Below are positions 33,389 through 44,345 of a stretch of DNA of 64,000 nt, piece after piece (position 1 is the first letter of the stretch; the number at the start of each line of letters is the position of its first letter). Source of the DNA: Spisula solida (taxonomy: Eukaryota > Mollusca > Bivalvia > Venerida > Mactridae); contig OX365946.1 of NCBI GenBank assembly GCA_947247005.1, positions 3,046,453 through 3,110,452 of the forward strand, written 5' to 3'. The notes beneath the pieces were generated by a model that had not been told where the DNA came from, made no database searches, and was given only the letters and a program-made list of their open reading frames with translations. The translations under genes and the position numbers were made by a program.

Positions 33389-34532
33389 GTAAGTGAACCT
33401 TCGTACAGTTCAAACGTTCTTCTTATGAGCATGAAGAAGCCAATTTGTTGTATCAAATAACCATTTTTTCTGTTTCATAGCTGTATTTCTTTCAACGTGT
33501 ACTTTCATATTTTCATTCAACAGTTACTGTCATATTTTCATTCGTACAGATGTTAACTCTCCATTGAGCTGCACGGGCATTTAGAATGACTACTGCCAAC
33601 CTCGCAGTTCTTCTGAATGTTTCAAAAGTCCTTTTCATTAATAGAGCAACGGAATATAGTGCTCATAGTTTATTACATAACCTTTGTTTTCAATAAAATT
33701 TACCGATTAACATGTACGAGATGATTATGCTTTTCGACATTTCCAGAATGATAATAACTTACGTTATACAGTTCTGTAGCTCTTTTCTCTTTATACTCTA
33801 TTACTACTCCTTGTATTTGCCGTTCCACACGTCTTGCGAGGTCATTCATTATGTTACTTTATTAGTTTTATTTTCGTCAGCGAGTCAGAGAGTCCTTGTT
33901 AATTTCTTATTGAAAATATATATTCAAACTGTATTTTGTCACCTCTGTGTGCCACAGGTTACAAATGATATTATCTTAGAAAGGTATATTTGTACTAAAG
34001 TGGTCAGATGTCCAGGGTATCAAAAACAAGAATTGGCTTTCGATATCTTCATATAGTAATAACATTTATAGACAACATCGTTAGTACTACCTCCATGCAA
34101 AATCCCATCGAAAGTGATCAACTAGTTAAAAAAGTCATGCCATGAAATGTATGTCCAGTCAATCACTGAGGTGCATTCAATAGAAAAGACAATGCTATTC
34201 TAAACAAGAAAAAAGAATTTGATTTCACGCGCTGTGTTTTTTTTTTCTTATTTATGAACAGATATTTTAAATAATGATTTCAAATTAAAAACGAAGATCT
34301 CTAGTTTCTGATTATGTAAAAATATTTAAAATAACATCAGTATAAATGAAATGTTGATAAAAAAGGCATTTCAGTGACCGGGTGGTCATTTCCCGTGTTA
34401 TAAACCTTTCTAAGATATTATAAATTTTATATATTTTGTTTTACAATTCATTAATGATGCGGTTACCTGTGCTGTGTGCATTAATTATTATCAATTCTTA
34501 ATTTATCGATCCATATCAACTTAATCACTCAG

Positions 34533-34689
34533 GTATCCCATTGAACATTACGGATATCAGGCTTGTAAATGGAACCGACGGGTATAATGGACGTCTCGAA
34601 GTTTATGTTGATGATATTTGGGGTACTGTATGTAACTATAAATTCACAGTGCATGCCGCAGACACATGGTGTAAAATGTTGAATTTAAG
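34533..34689 (+). CDS. Exon 12: SRCR domain 5, first half
   Basis: Phase 1 in, phase 2 out. LNITDIRLVNGTD, NGRLEVYVDDIWGTVCNY, DTWCKMLNL. Standard half domain. Confidence 0.87.
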
Positions 34690-34908
34690 GTATTTATAAA
34701 TAGTACATTGCATTCATTTGCTTTGCGGTGTTTTTATTGTATTGTTCTTTTTAATTATAGTTTTGCAAAAACGTAGGCATGTACGTGATAGATATGTGGC
34801 GTTTAGCTATACATGTATTTCTAATTGTAACAAATTGAGTTTTTTTACCATTCTTCGTTTGTCATCTGTACGTGCGTGCGACTTTAGAATATATGACCAG
34901 AATGCCCT

Positions 34909-35147
34909 CTTGTTAAATAAATTAATCGACATGATTGAAAAATGGAACATATTATATTGTTAAATAAATTAATCGACATGATTGATAAATGAAATATATT
35001 ATCTTGTTAAATACATTAATCGACATGATTGGTAAATGGAACATATTATCTTGTTAAATAAATTAATCGACATGATTGATAAATGGAACATAATTATTAT
35101 CTTGTTAAAAAAGTTAATCGACATGACTGATGAATGGTACATAATGT
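34909..35147. repeat. 47-bp minisatellite, five units, in intron 12
   Basis: Starts of TGTTAAA at 34911, 34958, 35005, 35052 and 35103 give a 47-bp period, with the last unit lengthened to 51. Each unit contains ATTAATCGACATGATTGATA or a close variant. It lies between the two halves of SRCR 5 and ends about 25 bp before the acceptor of exon 13. Confidence 0.85.
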
Positions 35148-35171
35148 TTGACCCTTTTTCATACATTTTAG

Positions 35172-35344
35172 GTTATATAAGTTTTACACCTATCCATTCT
35201 ATCACCAAGGCCATGGACCAGTTTTCATAGGTGAAATGAGATGCCCGGTTGGAAGCAGTCACATTGATCAATGTAGCATGTACCCACCAGGACGATTTAA
35301 ACCTATGTGTACACATGACTATGATCTGTCCTTATCTTGTACAG
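35172..35344 (+). CDS. Exon 13: SRCR domain 5, second half
   Basis: Phase 2 in, phase 1 out. YHQGHGPVFIGEMRCPVGS, HIDQCSMY, MCTHDYDLSLSCTG. A small Pro-rich insertion (PPGRFKP) precedes the third cysteine. Confidence 0.86.
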
Positions 35345-35511
35345 GTGAGCAGCATTAGTAAACATACACTCCCTATTATGTGTTTTGTTCAGTCGTTGCC
35401 AAATTTCGCTGCGGTTCGTTATATTTAAAATTGGGTTGGGAGATATATTTTAGGGAATTTAAAACAATTGCAGTCTGATGTAATACTGAGTTGTTCTTAT
35501 TGAAATTGTAG

Positions 35512-35713
35512 AGGAGCGACCACTTATCACCGGTGTGAGGGTAAATGGTACAGCAGGACCATACCATGGACGTGTTGAAGTGGAAATCAATAACACATGG
35601 GGGACTGTGTGTCATACTTTTAGATACCCTCACCACGACAGATGTGTACGCTATGGTGGTAGTGACTGTGACGGTTCATTTAATATTTTGTGCAGAGAAT
35701 TAGGTGCTTCGAA
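35512..35713 (+). CDS. Exon 14: SRCR domain 6, first half, with a cysteine-bearing insertion
   Basis: Phase 1 in, phase 2 out (donor GTACGC). ITGVRVNGTAG, HGRVEVEINNTWGTVCH, then an extra segment (RYPHHDRCVRYGGSDCDG) before FNILCRELG. The insertion adds about 15 residues and two cysteines that could form their own disulfide. The frame stays open through the insertion and the following half domain is in phase, so it is real sequence and not an intron. Confidence 0.84.
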
Positions 35714-35719
35714 GTACGC

Positions 35720-38103
35720 ATGTTTCCTAAATAGTACAAAGTATTGTATAAGTGTACCATGTACAACAATATCGCTTATCTGATTAGCGCAAAATCAACA
35801 TCAACAATTCAAATAATCCGATTCCGATCATTTGACAGTTTTTTTTAAATATGAAGGCTGCACAATGTAACATAAACATAATACTGGTGATCCAGATTTG
35901 ATAACATGCATTCAAAGTCTTTATTAGCCTTTTCAATTCGCAGTTGGCAGAGCAGATATTTTCAATTACCAAAGGAGCAACGTTTTAAGTTTCATCATGC
36001 TTGTATTTGTTAAAAAAACGCAAACACATAAACCGTTGCTAATCGCTGTTTTGTGTTATGGTCTCATGCTGAAACAAAAAGAAATTAAATTCATAATAAG
36101 AAGAAAGTTAATTACGGAAATCTAACATTTCACGAAGAATGTAAAATACATACGAATACAAGACTTAAAAGGCAAAATTGTTTACGCATCGTACCACAGG
36201 TGCAAGACACATCTTTCAGATGGTGTGTGATTGTAGCGGGCTGTCAGTGAGATTTTACTTCACAGATTGACAGGAATACAGTTTGTTTATCGAAAGTATG
36301 TGAACGTTCTAGCCGTTTTTCGTTTATTTCGTAGGAATCGGCCAGGGTACCCGTTTATTATTCAAATGTGTGAGGACGTCGAAATCGACATAGACCATTT
36401 GGGAGGTGTTTTTGGGGAAACTTTTCGTATATATTTTGCTATTTGATCGATTTCCATGAAATAAAAAGTGTTTTCTGTTAGATTAATGCTTCCGTGAGGC
36501 GACCACAAAGAGATAATTGTGACCTGGTCGTTTCTTGCAGCAGTGTTATGTTAGTTCAGCATGATGTTTTGCTGTTCATTGTGTACCTTTTCTCTCTTAT
36601 ACATACTAATAGGCCTATATAGCCAAATTTGATTTTGTGTCTTGCACCTGTGCATCGTACCAGACGAATCTGTTTATGTATTGAATACTAGTATTAATCA
36701 ATACATATATCGACTAAAACATGAACTGATACACTATCTTATATTAATGCCAAAAAATAAGACGTCCTCTGTCGGACTTGAACTCCAAACGAAATATTTC
36801 AAACGAAGAATATGTCAACGCACATAATACACTTAGCCTAAGAGGCTACTGAATATAGTACGTTGCTATACTGATTGAATCCAGTAAATGTAGGCAATTT
36901 GCTCTAATCCAATAACAAAACGTGTTCCCTTGAATGCTTTAAATGCGCTGAACCAAGAAATCCATGTTTACTAATCGAAATCGGTTTGTAACTGAATATA
37001 TGATCACACGATGAATAGACGGTTACGATCATACCTATCAAAATATGAAAAAAATCAAGTACTTATCATTTTATCTGATCATTAGGCCCAGGCTACGAGT
37101 TATGTAGCTAACCGTTCTCAATCGATGATTATCGGAAGATTTACGAAACATTAACGGAAAAAGCCGACCGACACCAAAGCACATACATTTTGTACTGTAC
37201 ATTGTATCACCAGTCGATATCGACCTAAGTCAATTGGATTTATCAGATAAGCGAGATTGTTGTGAATGTTATTTTTCTATAAAACTGTGCAATCTGCTTA
37301 ATTTAATATTACAGAAAACGCAACGCCTACTGATAAAATATGCCCTGTGTATGTTTAAAAAGAATACATGTTATCTGTATTCGTTTGACCAGATGCAAAT
37401 TTCATATTTCTCTCAGTGTCGCAAAAAATAAATTGGTTTCCTTTGAAAACGGTTTGTGTCTGAACTCATCTCTTGACGCATTTCTAAATCAATGAGTAGG
37501 TTGGAACTGTGTGCAAATGAACACATGCATTGTCATCCTAGTGATAGAAGGCTTCGGCCTAGTGTTTGGGATGTCGAAGTTTGTTCCATTACCGTGCTTT
37601 ATACATGTACAAATGGCGGAACCAAATTGTACAATGCTTAGTTTGAACTAATTCATTTAAGGTCGATTGTGAAACAAGTTTTTCCACCCCATTCCTGGTG
37701 TTATCTTTCACCACCAGGGTATGGGAAATATAGGACAGCTTCCCTGTAATGCTGAGCGTCTAGCAAGGGAATTTCTAGTACCATTTTCATTTCGTCTTTG
37801 GTATGACACTGTTAGGAATCGAAGCGGACGCTCTGTCACTAGGCTATCGTGGAGGCGATAGGCTTGAGGGAAATAATAAAGAATGTAATCGGAATACCAG
37901 GAATGAGTTGTCGAGATAAACCATGTTCACTGCTTGCATAGTACTAGTACTCTATTTGTATTTTCCTGAAAAAGGCTTGAAGTCGAAACGATAAAAATAA
38001 TGATTTACACAACGAAATGTCTAATGGTTGATACTCCTTGAATAAGTACTTGTGGGTTCTTTTATCTTGTAGTTATAATTCAATACCATTGTATATGTTT
38101 TAG
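35720..38103 (+). other. Intron 14
   Basis: No exon seen. About 37670-37865 is a SINE-like stretch, listed separately. The rest is AT-rich and unassigned. Confidence 0.4.
37670..37865 (-). repeat. SINE-like repeat with a degenerate tRNA head
   Basis: Minus strand from 37865: CGCCTCCACGATAGCCTAGTG (A-box region) then TCGATTCCTAACAG (B-box-like). A body follows with CCCTTGCTAGACGCTCAGCA and ATACCCTGGTGGTGAAAG. The organisation fits a tRNA-derived SINE; similarity to a specific family is not established. Confidence 0.4.
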
Positions 38104-38264
38104 TGTCAGATATATTTCGTACTATGCACGCTATGGTGAAGGAGAAGGGCCGGTACATATCAGTCTACCAGAATGTATTGGAGCCGTGGAAAACATAAAC
38201 GAATGTTTGTTTATCTACGATAATGATTGTGATCATCGTTACGATGTTTCGATCGAGTGTTACG
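38104..38264 (+). CDS. Exon 15: SRCR domain 6, second half
   Basis: Phase 2 in, phase 1 out. YGEGEGPVHISLPECIGAVE, INECLFIY, DCDHRYDVSIECYG. Four cysteines. Confidence 0.86.
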
Positions 38265-39573
38265 GTAAATTATATACTTTATACATGTATACAGCCTAAA
38301 TATTTAGCTGAACTGTTGGCGATATCTGTAATCAAATATTTTTGTTCTTTATTTTCAGTTTTATGTAAACATGTAAGGCTAGGTATTCATGTCACATTTG
38401 TACTTAAATTTATGTGCGGTGATAAAGATACGAGACAAAAGCTATGATTTTATAGTTAACGCGTTTGAAAAAAGTAACATATTCGTTTGGGTCTATTCAC
38501 TACCGATGTATTCGTTTAAAAAATAAATGTCTACAATTTATGAACACAACGTTCAATATGCGGCGTAACGTTACGTCGCCAATTTTCTCCGTATGTTATG
38601 TAAAAGCATAGGTGTAATACTTTATTGAACACTACTCCAACATTAATCAAATTTAGATTAACCGTGGGTTTGAACGTTTTGATGTAAATTCGTCCGATTT
38701 TATCATATGACGTGAACTATAATTGTACCGACGTGAAAAACACGTTAAACGTAGGAAAATATCACAACTTGAATATGCTGTTCTATCACAAACTAGGAGA
38801 AATGTCCACGAAAATATTTAAAATGACAAAACGGACATCAGGAGGGAAGTCTATCAGCAGTATATTCATATATCGTTAGTACAAAGATTTTGTGATGGGA
38901 CAGAAACTCTAGTATATCAAGCTGTGATCCGAATGTAGTTAGATAAGCGATCAATTTTAAATGTTACTTTCTTGACGGACGTCATACACACGAGCCGTCC
39001 TAAGACAGAAAACGATCGAGAAATAATTTAACATCTTCTGGATATTATAGGCAACTAAAATGCTTTTATACTAATGAACCATCTTTTTGCTCAATATTGA
39101 ATAACTGTAAAATCTATTCACTATTTATGCAGAAATGCGCAATGTGATATTTTATATAATTATCTTTTTAAACAAGTAACGTCATGGACGTCGTTTGTTT
39201 GCGAAGAGTCCATGGATATAAATGAAACTCAGTAAACAGAAAGAGGACATATTTTGTAATGGATGTTCAACTATTCATTGACATTTTACAGCATTTGTCT
39301 CATTTCTATTTGATCACACACGTACCTTAGTATATGTATACATACAATACGTATGTGTTATAATAGACAACTCATGAAACTAATAATATGTTCTGCAATC
39401 AAATACATTTACGTCTGGGACATGGGGGTAAAACAAAAACATATAAGAAAGTACACTCTGGGTCAAACTAAAACAGCATACATTGTACATGTTGTATATT
39501 GTGTTGATAAAATATCGATCAGTTGGAAATACATGTACTACAAATGTATTAATTTTGCACATTTCCATTACAG

Positions 39574-39730
39574 GCCCGCATTTAAATATCACAGGAGTTA
39601 GGCTAGTCAATGGTACAGGAAAATATGACGGGAGAGCTGAGATAAGAGTCGGGGACACGTGGGGAAATATCTGTGATCAAGACTTCAACATCAATGATAC
39701 GAATGCATTTTGTAACATGCTTGGCCTGAA
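39574..39730 (+). CDS. Exon 16: SRCR domain 7, first half
   Basis: Phase 1 in, phase 2 out. LNITGVRLVNGTG, DGRAEIRVGDTWGNICDQ, NAFCNMLGL. Standard half domain. Confidence 0.87.
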
Positions 39731-40291
39731 GTAAATATAATTTGCTTTTTGTATTTATATTAAATAATTTTCATTTAAACGTTCATACGAGTAAATGCTA
39801 TATTTCACATTGTTTGTTTGTATTCCGATATTAGTTTAACTAATTTATTCAAGTTATATAGTTTATTTCTACAATAACCCTTGACCTTTTAACCTCCACA
39901 ATAATACAGAAGACAGAAAGTCAGTTCCCTTGAAGTGCTGCAGATTGATGTTCACATCCGTTTTTGAATGTTATATTTACACACTAGTGATGCAATGTTT
40001 TCATTGATCAAATGCAAGTTGTATTTTACGGTAGGGGACTTTGTATTACTTGCAATTCTTAGTGATTTGTTTTCAGTAATACGCAAAACATTACATGACA
40101 TGACAGATTAGTGGTGTAATATGATATTGTTGTTTATACAAGTGTCATTTCTAAAATCTGCAAAAACCGTGTTTCGTGTCCAAGCGATTTGCAAACACTC
40201 GTGATACAGGACGTAATAAACATAAGGTAGGTTATGGTTATCGTGTTATGTAGTATGCAATGGTTACTGTTTTGTTACATATATGCTTCAG

Positions 40292-40452
40292 GGGTTTGCA
40301 TTATATGACCGGGGCCATGTATGGAGAAGGTGATGGACCTATATATATAGACAGATTATTTTGTAAATCAAGTCATACAGATATTCGACAGTGTCCATAT
40401 CTGTACCAGCGAGCATGTACTCATTCCAGAGATATATCCGTCGTTTGTAGCG
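40292..40452 (+). CDS. Exon 17: SRCR domain 7, second half
   Basis: Phase 2 in, phase 1 out. YGEGDGPIYIDRLFCKSSH, DIRQCPY, ACTHSRDISVVCSG. Canonical SRCR C-terminal half. Confidence 0.88.
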
Positions 40453-41001
40453 GTATGTTATCTTAGATATTATTAATTTATGCCAAAAATTATTTACTTT
40501 TTATTAATGATATAGTTACCTCTGCATGTACACTAGAATGTTACATTTCTTAAACAAAGAAGTATCGTTTAAATATGATCATATCAAATCTGACAAAATG
40601 ACATGATCTAGTTCAAACCGTATTTATAAATAGTAACTGTTTTCAGTCAAATGCAAAACAAGTGTTCCACTCCCTGTTGAACATGTGCTCAATAGTGTAG
40701 TTAGTATTATGCTGTGTTTTGTTTGTATAATATTGGAAAGTAGTATTCCACAGTCTCACGGATAAAATAACAAAGAAAACTGAATTATTTTTCAGACACT
40801 TTACCGAATTCTCCAGATTTCTTCTTTGCCCACGTCCTGTAATTGTTTTGACCCGACCTCTACTGTCTACAATGTATATTTATAACTATATTTATTATGG
40901 CCTTCATTGAATAATATCAATACTACTATTTATTACATATTTTGTAAAAAAGTGTTTTACATTTATTTCTATATTATATTATACATCGTTTGTGGTTGTA
41001 G

Positions 41002-41169
41002 AATGCGGACTGACGAGTATTCATTACTGGGGAATTGGGTATTTTACCTTCAATGGTACAACCTTATATGCTGATTGTTCATACTACAGGAAATATATAG
41101 GAACGTTGGCTATGACGTGTGACAAAACTGCGAACAGGTGGAGAACAACTGGGATATGCATAGAATACA
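41002..41169 (+). CDS. Exon 18: divergent sushi/CCP-like domain 3
   Basis: A phase 1-1 exon. ECGLTSIHYWG, YADCSYY, AMTCDKTANRWRTTGICIE. Four cysteines and the W are in CCP order, but the G-Y motif is lost and the loop between the first two cysteines is atypical. The donor is GTAATA. A LINE remnant lies about 25 bp downstream. Confidence 0.75.
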
Positions 41170-41194
41170 GTAATACTAATTTTACAAGTTAGGC

Positions 41195-42330
41195 CTTTAC
41201 TCTACGGATGAACCATTTAACGTCCTTAAATATATCTTGTAATAATACTTTTATTCAGTCAACTTCATCTGTCAAATACCTTGGTGCTACTTTAGATCAA
41301 ACACTTTCCTGTGACTCTATGTTTATGAATGTCATCTAAAAGGCCAACGCAAGATTTCTCTACAGGAAACCTAAATTACTCACAGAACATACTAAGAAAC
41401 TTCTAGCATCTTCATTAATTCAATGTCACTTTGACTCTGCCTGTTCCTTCTGGTATCATGCTTTAACCAAACAACTCAAGTCTAAACTGCAGGTCACTCA
41501 GAATAAATTTATTAGATTCGTTCTTAAAACGCTAAAATGGCTACCAGTTGACAAGAGAGTTAAACAAATTATCCTTCCCATGTTTATAAAATTAAAAATG
41601 GTTTATCCCCTGAGAATATTATGAAAGATCACTTTATTATGTTAAATTCTGTTCATTCTTATAAAACTAGATTTAGTACGGATGAATGTTTTGATGTGCC
41701 AAATGTTGGATCCTTTGGTAAGAAGACTTTTTCTTACGTGGGATGCTGCCTTTGGAACAGTCTCCCTACTAGTATCAGGGACAGTACCAATATCTCTACT
41801 TTTAAAACAAACGTTAAAGACAATCTTCTTGCAGGGATGAAGCTTTAATGTGTCAACTGCGTGTACTGAGTCAATTATAAATTATAGCTACATACCCTTT
41901 AATATATATATATTTATAAAATACTTACATTTGTATTTATTTATAGAGTCATTCAATATATACAATTAAAATACTTTTATATAAAACCTATTGAGAGCGT
42001 TCTAATTTTATAAATCCTATATATACAACTGTATTTCATGCCTACAAGGTGCAATATTTGGTTCATGTCTCTCTGTGTCAGTACAACAAATATTTATTTA
42101 TTTACAAGAACCACAATGAAAATATGAGGTCTCCTCTTTTTTGTGTTATCCTTGGCATGTGTGTGTTTTACATGGCTTCCTTATGAAATGTTTTTAAATA
42201 TATTTTTGTTTTTGTAATTTTGTCATTTATTTAACATGTTTTATTTATATTTGGCGTCATTTATTATCTGAATTGATGTGCCATGTTATATATATATATG
42301 CTATATAAATATTATTATTGACGCATAACA
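41195..42330 (+). pseudogene. LINE ORF2 C-terminal remnant with 3' tail
   Basis: In broken frames: VKYLGATLDQTLSCDS, KANARFLYRKPKLLT, SACSFWYHALTKQL, QNKFIRFVLK, then SYKTRFSTDECFDVPN, CCLWNSLPTSIRD, FKTNVKDNLLAGMKL up to the stop at 41848. These are hallmarks of the region after RT in many animal LINEs. The 3' region ends in TATATATGCTATATAAATAT and an (ATT)n tail near 42320. Stops at 41340 and 41620 show that it is dead. Confidence 0.75.
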
Positions 42331-42336
42331 GTTGCT

Positions 42337-42525
42337 TCCTTAGAATAAGAAGGTCGTTCAGTACTTCGTATAATACTTTTTCTATGAAAATGGAAACTCT
42401 TCATGTTGACCAAACGGAAGTTGAAAAAGCTTGTTTCTAATAAGTAAAGAGTAGTTTTCAGACAGTTTTATTCTTGTGTTGCCAAAATATTGATTTTATA
42501 CTTTCGACTTCTCAATCTAAGCCAG
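42337..42525. mobile_element. MITE-like element in intron 18
   Basis: TTAGAATAAGAAGGTCG at the left and CGACTTCTCAATCTAA at the right are imperfect inverted ends. The interior has GTTGACCAAAC and GTTGAAAAAGCTTGTTTC, which recur at 12115-12290. No coding capacity. Confidence 0.45.
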
Positions 42526-42765
42526 CGTCATGTTTATATATATGCTTTATGTTACAAGGGATACTAAAAAGTATTTTCATTATATAATCAACCTACAAGG
42601 TATTAACATGTGTCGGCATGTACAAGTATTAAATACGAAGAATGTACATGCTTGTACACTTGCTTTTGTATGTGTATCAATAGTCGAAGTCTAATTTATT
42701 ACACATACATGTATAACGTTTGTTTCATTGTAAACTGACATGTATGTTTGCATCATTATTTCAAG

Positions 42766-42922
42766 ATTATCCATTAGCTATAACAGACACCCGTCTTGTT
42801 GATGGCAACACAGCAAGCAGTGGAAGGGTAGAATTTGAAGTAATGGGTACATGGGGTACTGTGTGTAGTGATGGGTTTGGGCAGAACGAGGCAGATGCTG
42901 TATGCAAGATGGCAGGTTATTC
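42766..42922 (+). CDS. Exon 19: SRCR domain 8, first half
   Basis: Phase 1 in, phase 2 out. The acceptor is TTTCAAG, less common than CAG/TAG. LAITDTRLVDGNT, SGRVEFEVMGTWGTVCSDGF, EADAVCKMAGY. The most canonical SRCR of the set. Confidence 0.88.
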
Positions 42923-43303
42923 GTAAGTATTGTTTTAGTAACTAGAATTTGTTCTCGAGCCCTTATAAATTAGTTGTTCAAAAAGAATAGGGGGGAATGG
43001 GTTGAATGTACATTTGTTGTTTATGTTATGTGTTTTCAAATTCTTGATATTTGTATTTATTATTGCCTGATGGCCCCTAGCAAAATTTCTGAACCACTGT
43101 AAGGTCTGTCTTTCAATTTGTTGATTGGCCATTTTGGTGAAATGATTTTATACGCTTTAAGGACTGAAAGATTCGGCTGTTTTGGTGGTATGACGAAAAG
43201 AGTACAATGACTCATATACTTGACATAAAATATTAAAACAAAGTACGTTAGGAAAACTATGTGACAATTAACCAATTTGTATTGTTAAGTTGATATGTTG
43301 CAG

Positions 43304-43467
43304 ATTAGCAACGCAATATTATGTAATGTATACATACACAGACAGAATCGGTCCAATCTTTGTAGACGATCTTAAATGTGATGGCAGTGTTACTCACATT
43401 AACGAATGTACCTACGTAACGCTAGATAACTGTACACATCAAAACGATGTATATGTTGCTTGTACTG
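43304..43467 (+). CDS. Exon 20: SRCR domain 8, second half
   Basis: Phase 2 in, phase 1 out. DRIGPIFVDDLKCDGSV, HINECTYV, NCTHQNDVYVACTG. All four cysteines; one NCT glycosylation sequon overlaps the third cysteine. Confidence 0.87.
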
Positions 43468-43818
43468 GTAAGTGTATTGACTTGTTCTATAAATTACTAC
43501 TAAAAAATTATAACATAATGTTTTAAAGTGTTTGCAACTACAAATAGCGTTAACTATACTTCAAAATAGGAATGTTAGATATATATGGCTATTCAATGAT
43601 CAGTTTGTTATATGTATAATCCTAAATATTATTAGTATTATCATATAAGCGAGGAATTAATTTTCAGTAGTTGATGTCTATGAAAGCCACAATACGAACA
43701 AAGTAAGAACCGCAATGGAAATAAGAGCTTGTATTGATGAGCATTGTACATGTCAGTTTTGTATGCATTTTATGTCATTACAAATTAATATTATACAAAC
43801 TTTTTCTACAAATTTTAG

Positions 43819-43986
43819 ATTGTGGAAGTCCACAGCCTGCCAATGGTAAAATCAACTCAACTGAGACAATTCATGGATCTGTAGTTTTGATTGCATGTAA
43901 TGAAGGATACAGATTGAAGGGTTCATCAGTAACAAAGTGTCAGTCCGATGATAAATGGACGGATTTACCATTTTGCGAATTGATTG
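43819..43986 (+). CDS. Exon 21: sushi/CCP domain 4
   Basis: Phase 1-1. DCGSPQPANGKINS, VLIACNEGYRLKG, TKCQSDDKWTDLPFCEL. A textbook CCP. The mariner element begins only nine bases after this exon. Confidence 0.9.
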
Positions 43987-44345
43987 GTAAATATACGAGG
44001 GAAACCCGTTAAGTTTTAGGACAAGTATCATTGTGAAAATATCTCTAAGTTATGATCATAAACATAACATTTCCTATAATTTCAATTTATGATTTACAAA
44101 CGAACTATTGTGCAATAATATTAACAATTAACACTTCTTCAATATATTGAAATTATACATAACCACTGTTCAGTAAGTAGCCCTCCAAATACTATTATAA
44201 CGGCATGACGTAAAAGTCAAATTAGGTCATCATTATTTTCAAAATACTCCCCACCATATGCTACGCATTTACGATCTCGCTATTTCTTTTTTTGATAAAT
44301 CTATCTGTATCGCAAACATGGATATCTTTTCAAAATGGTGTAATT

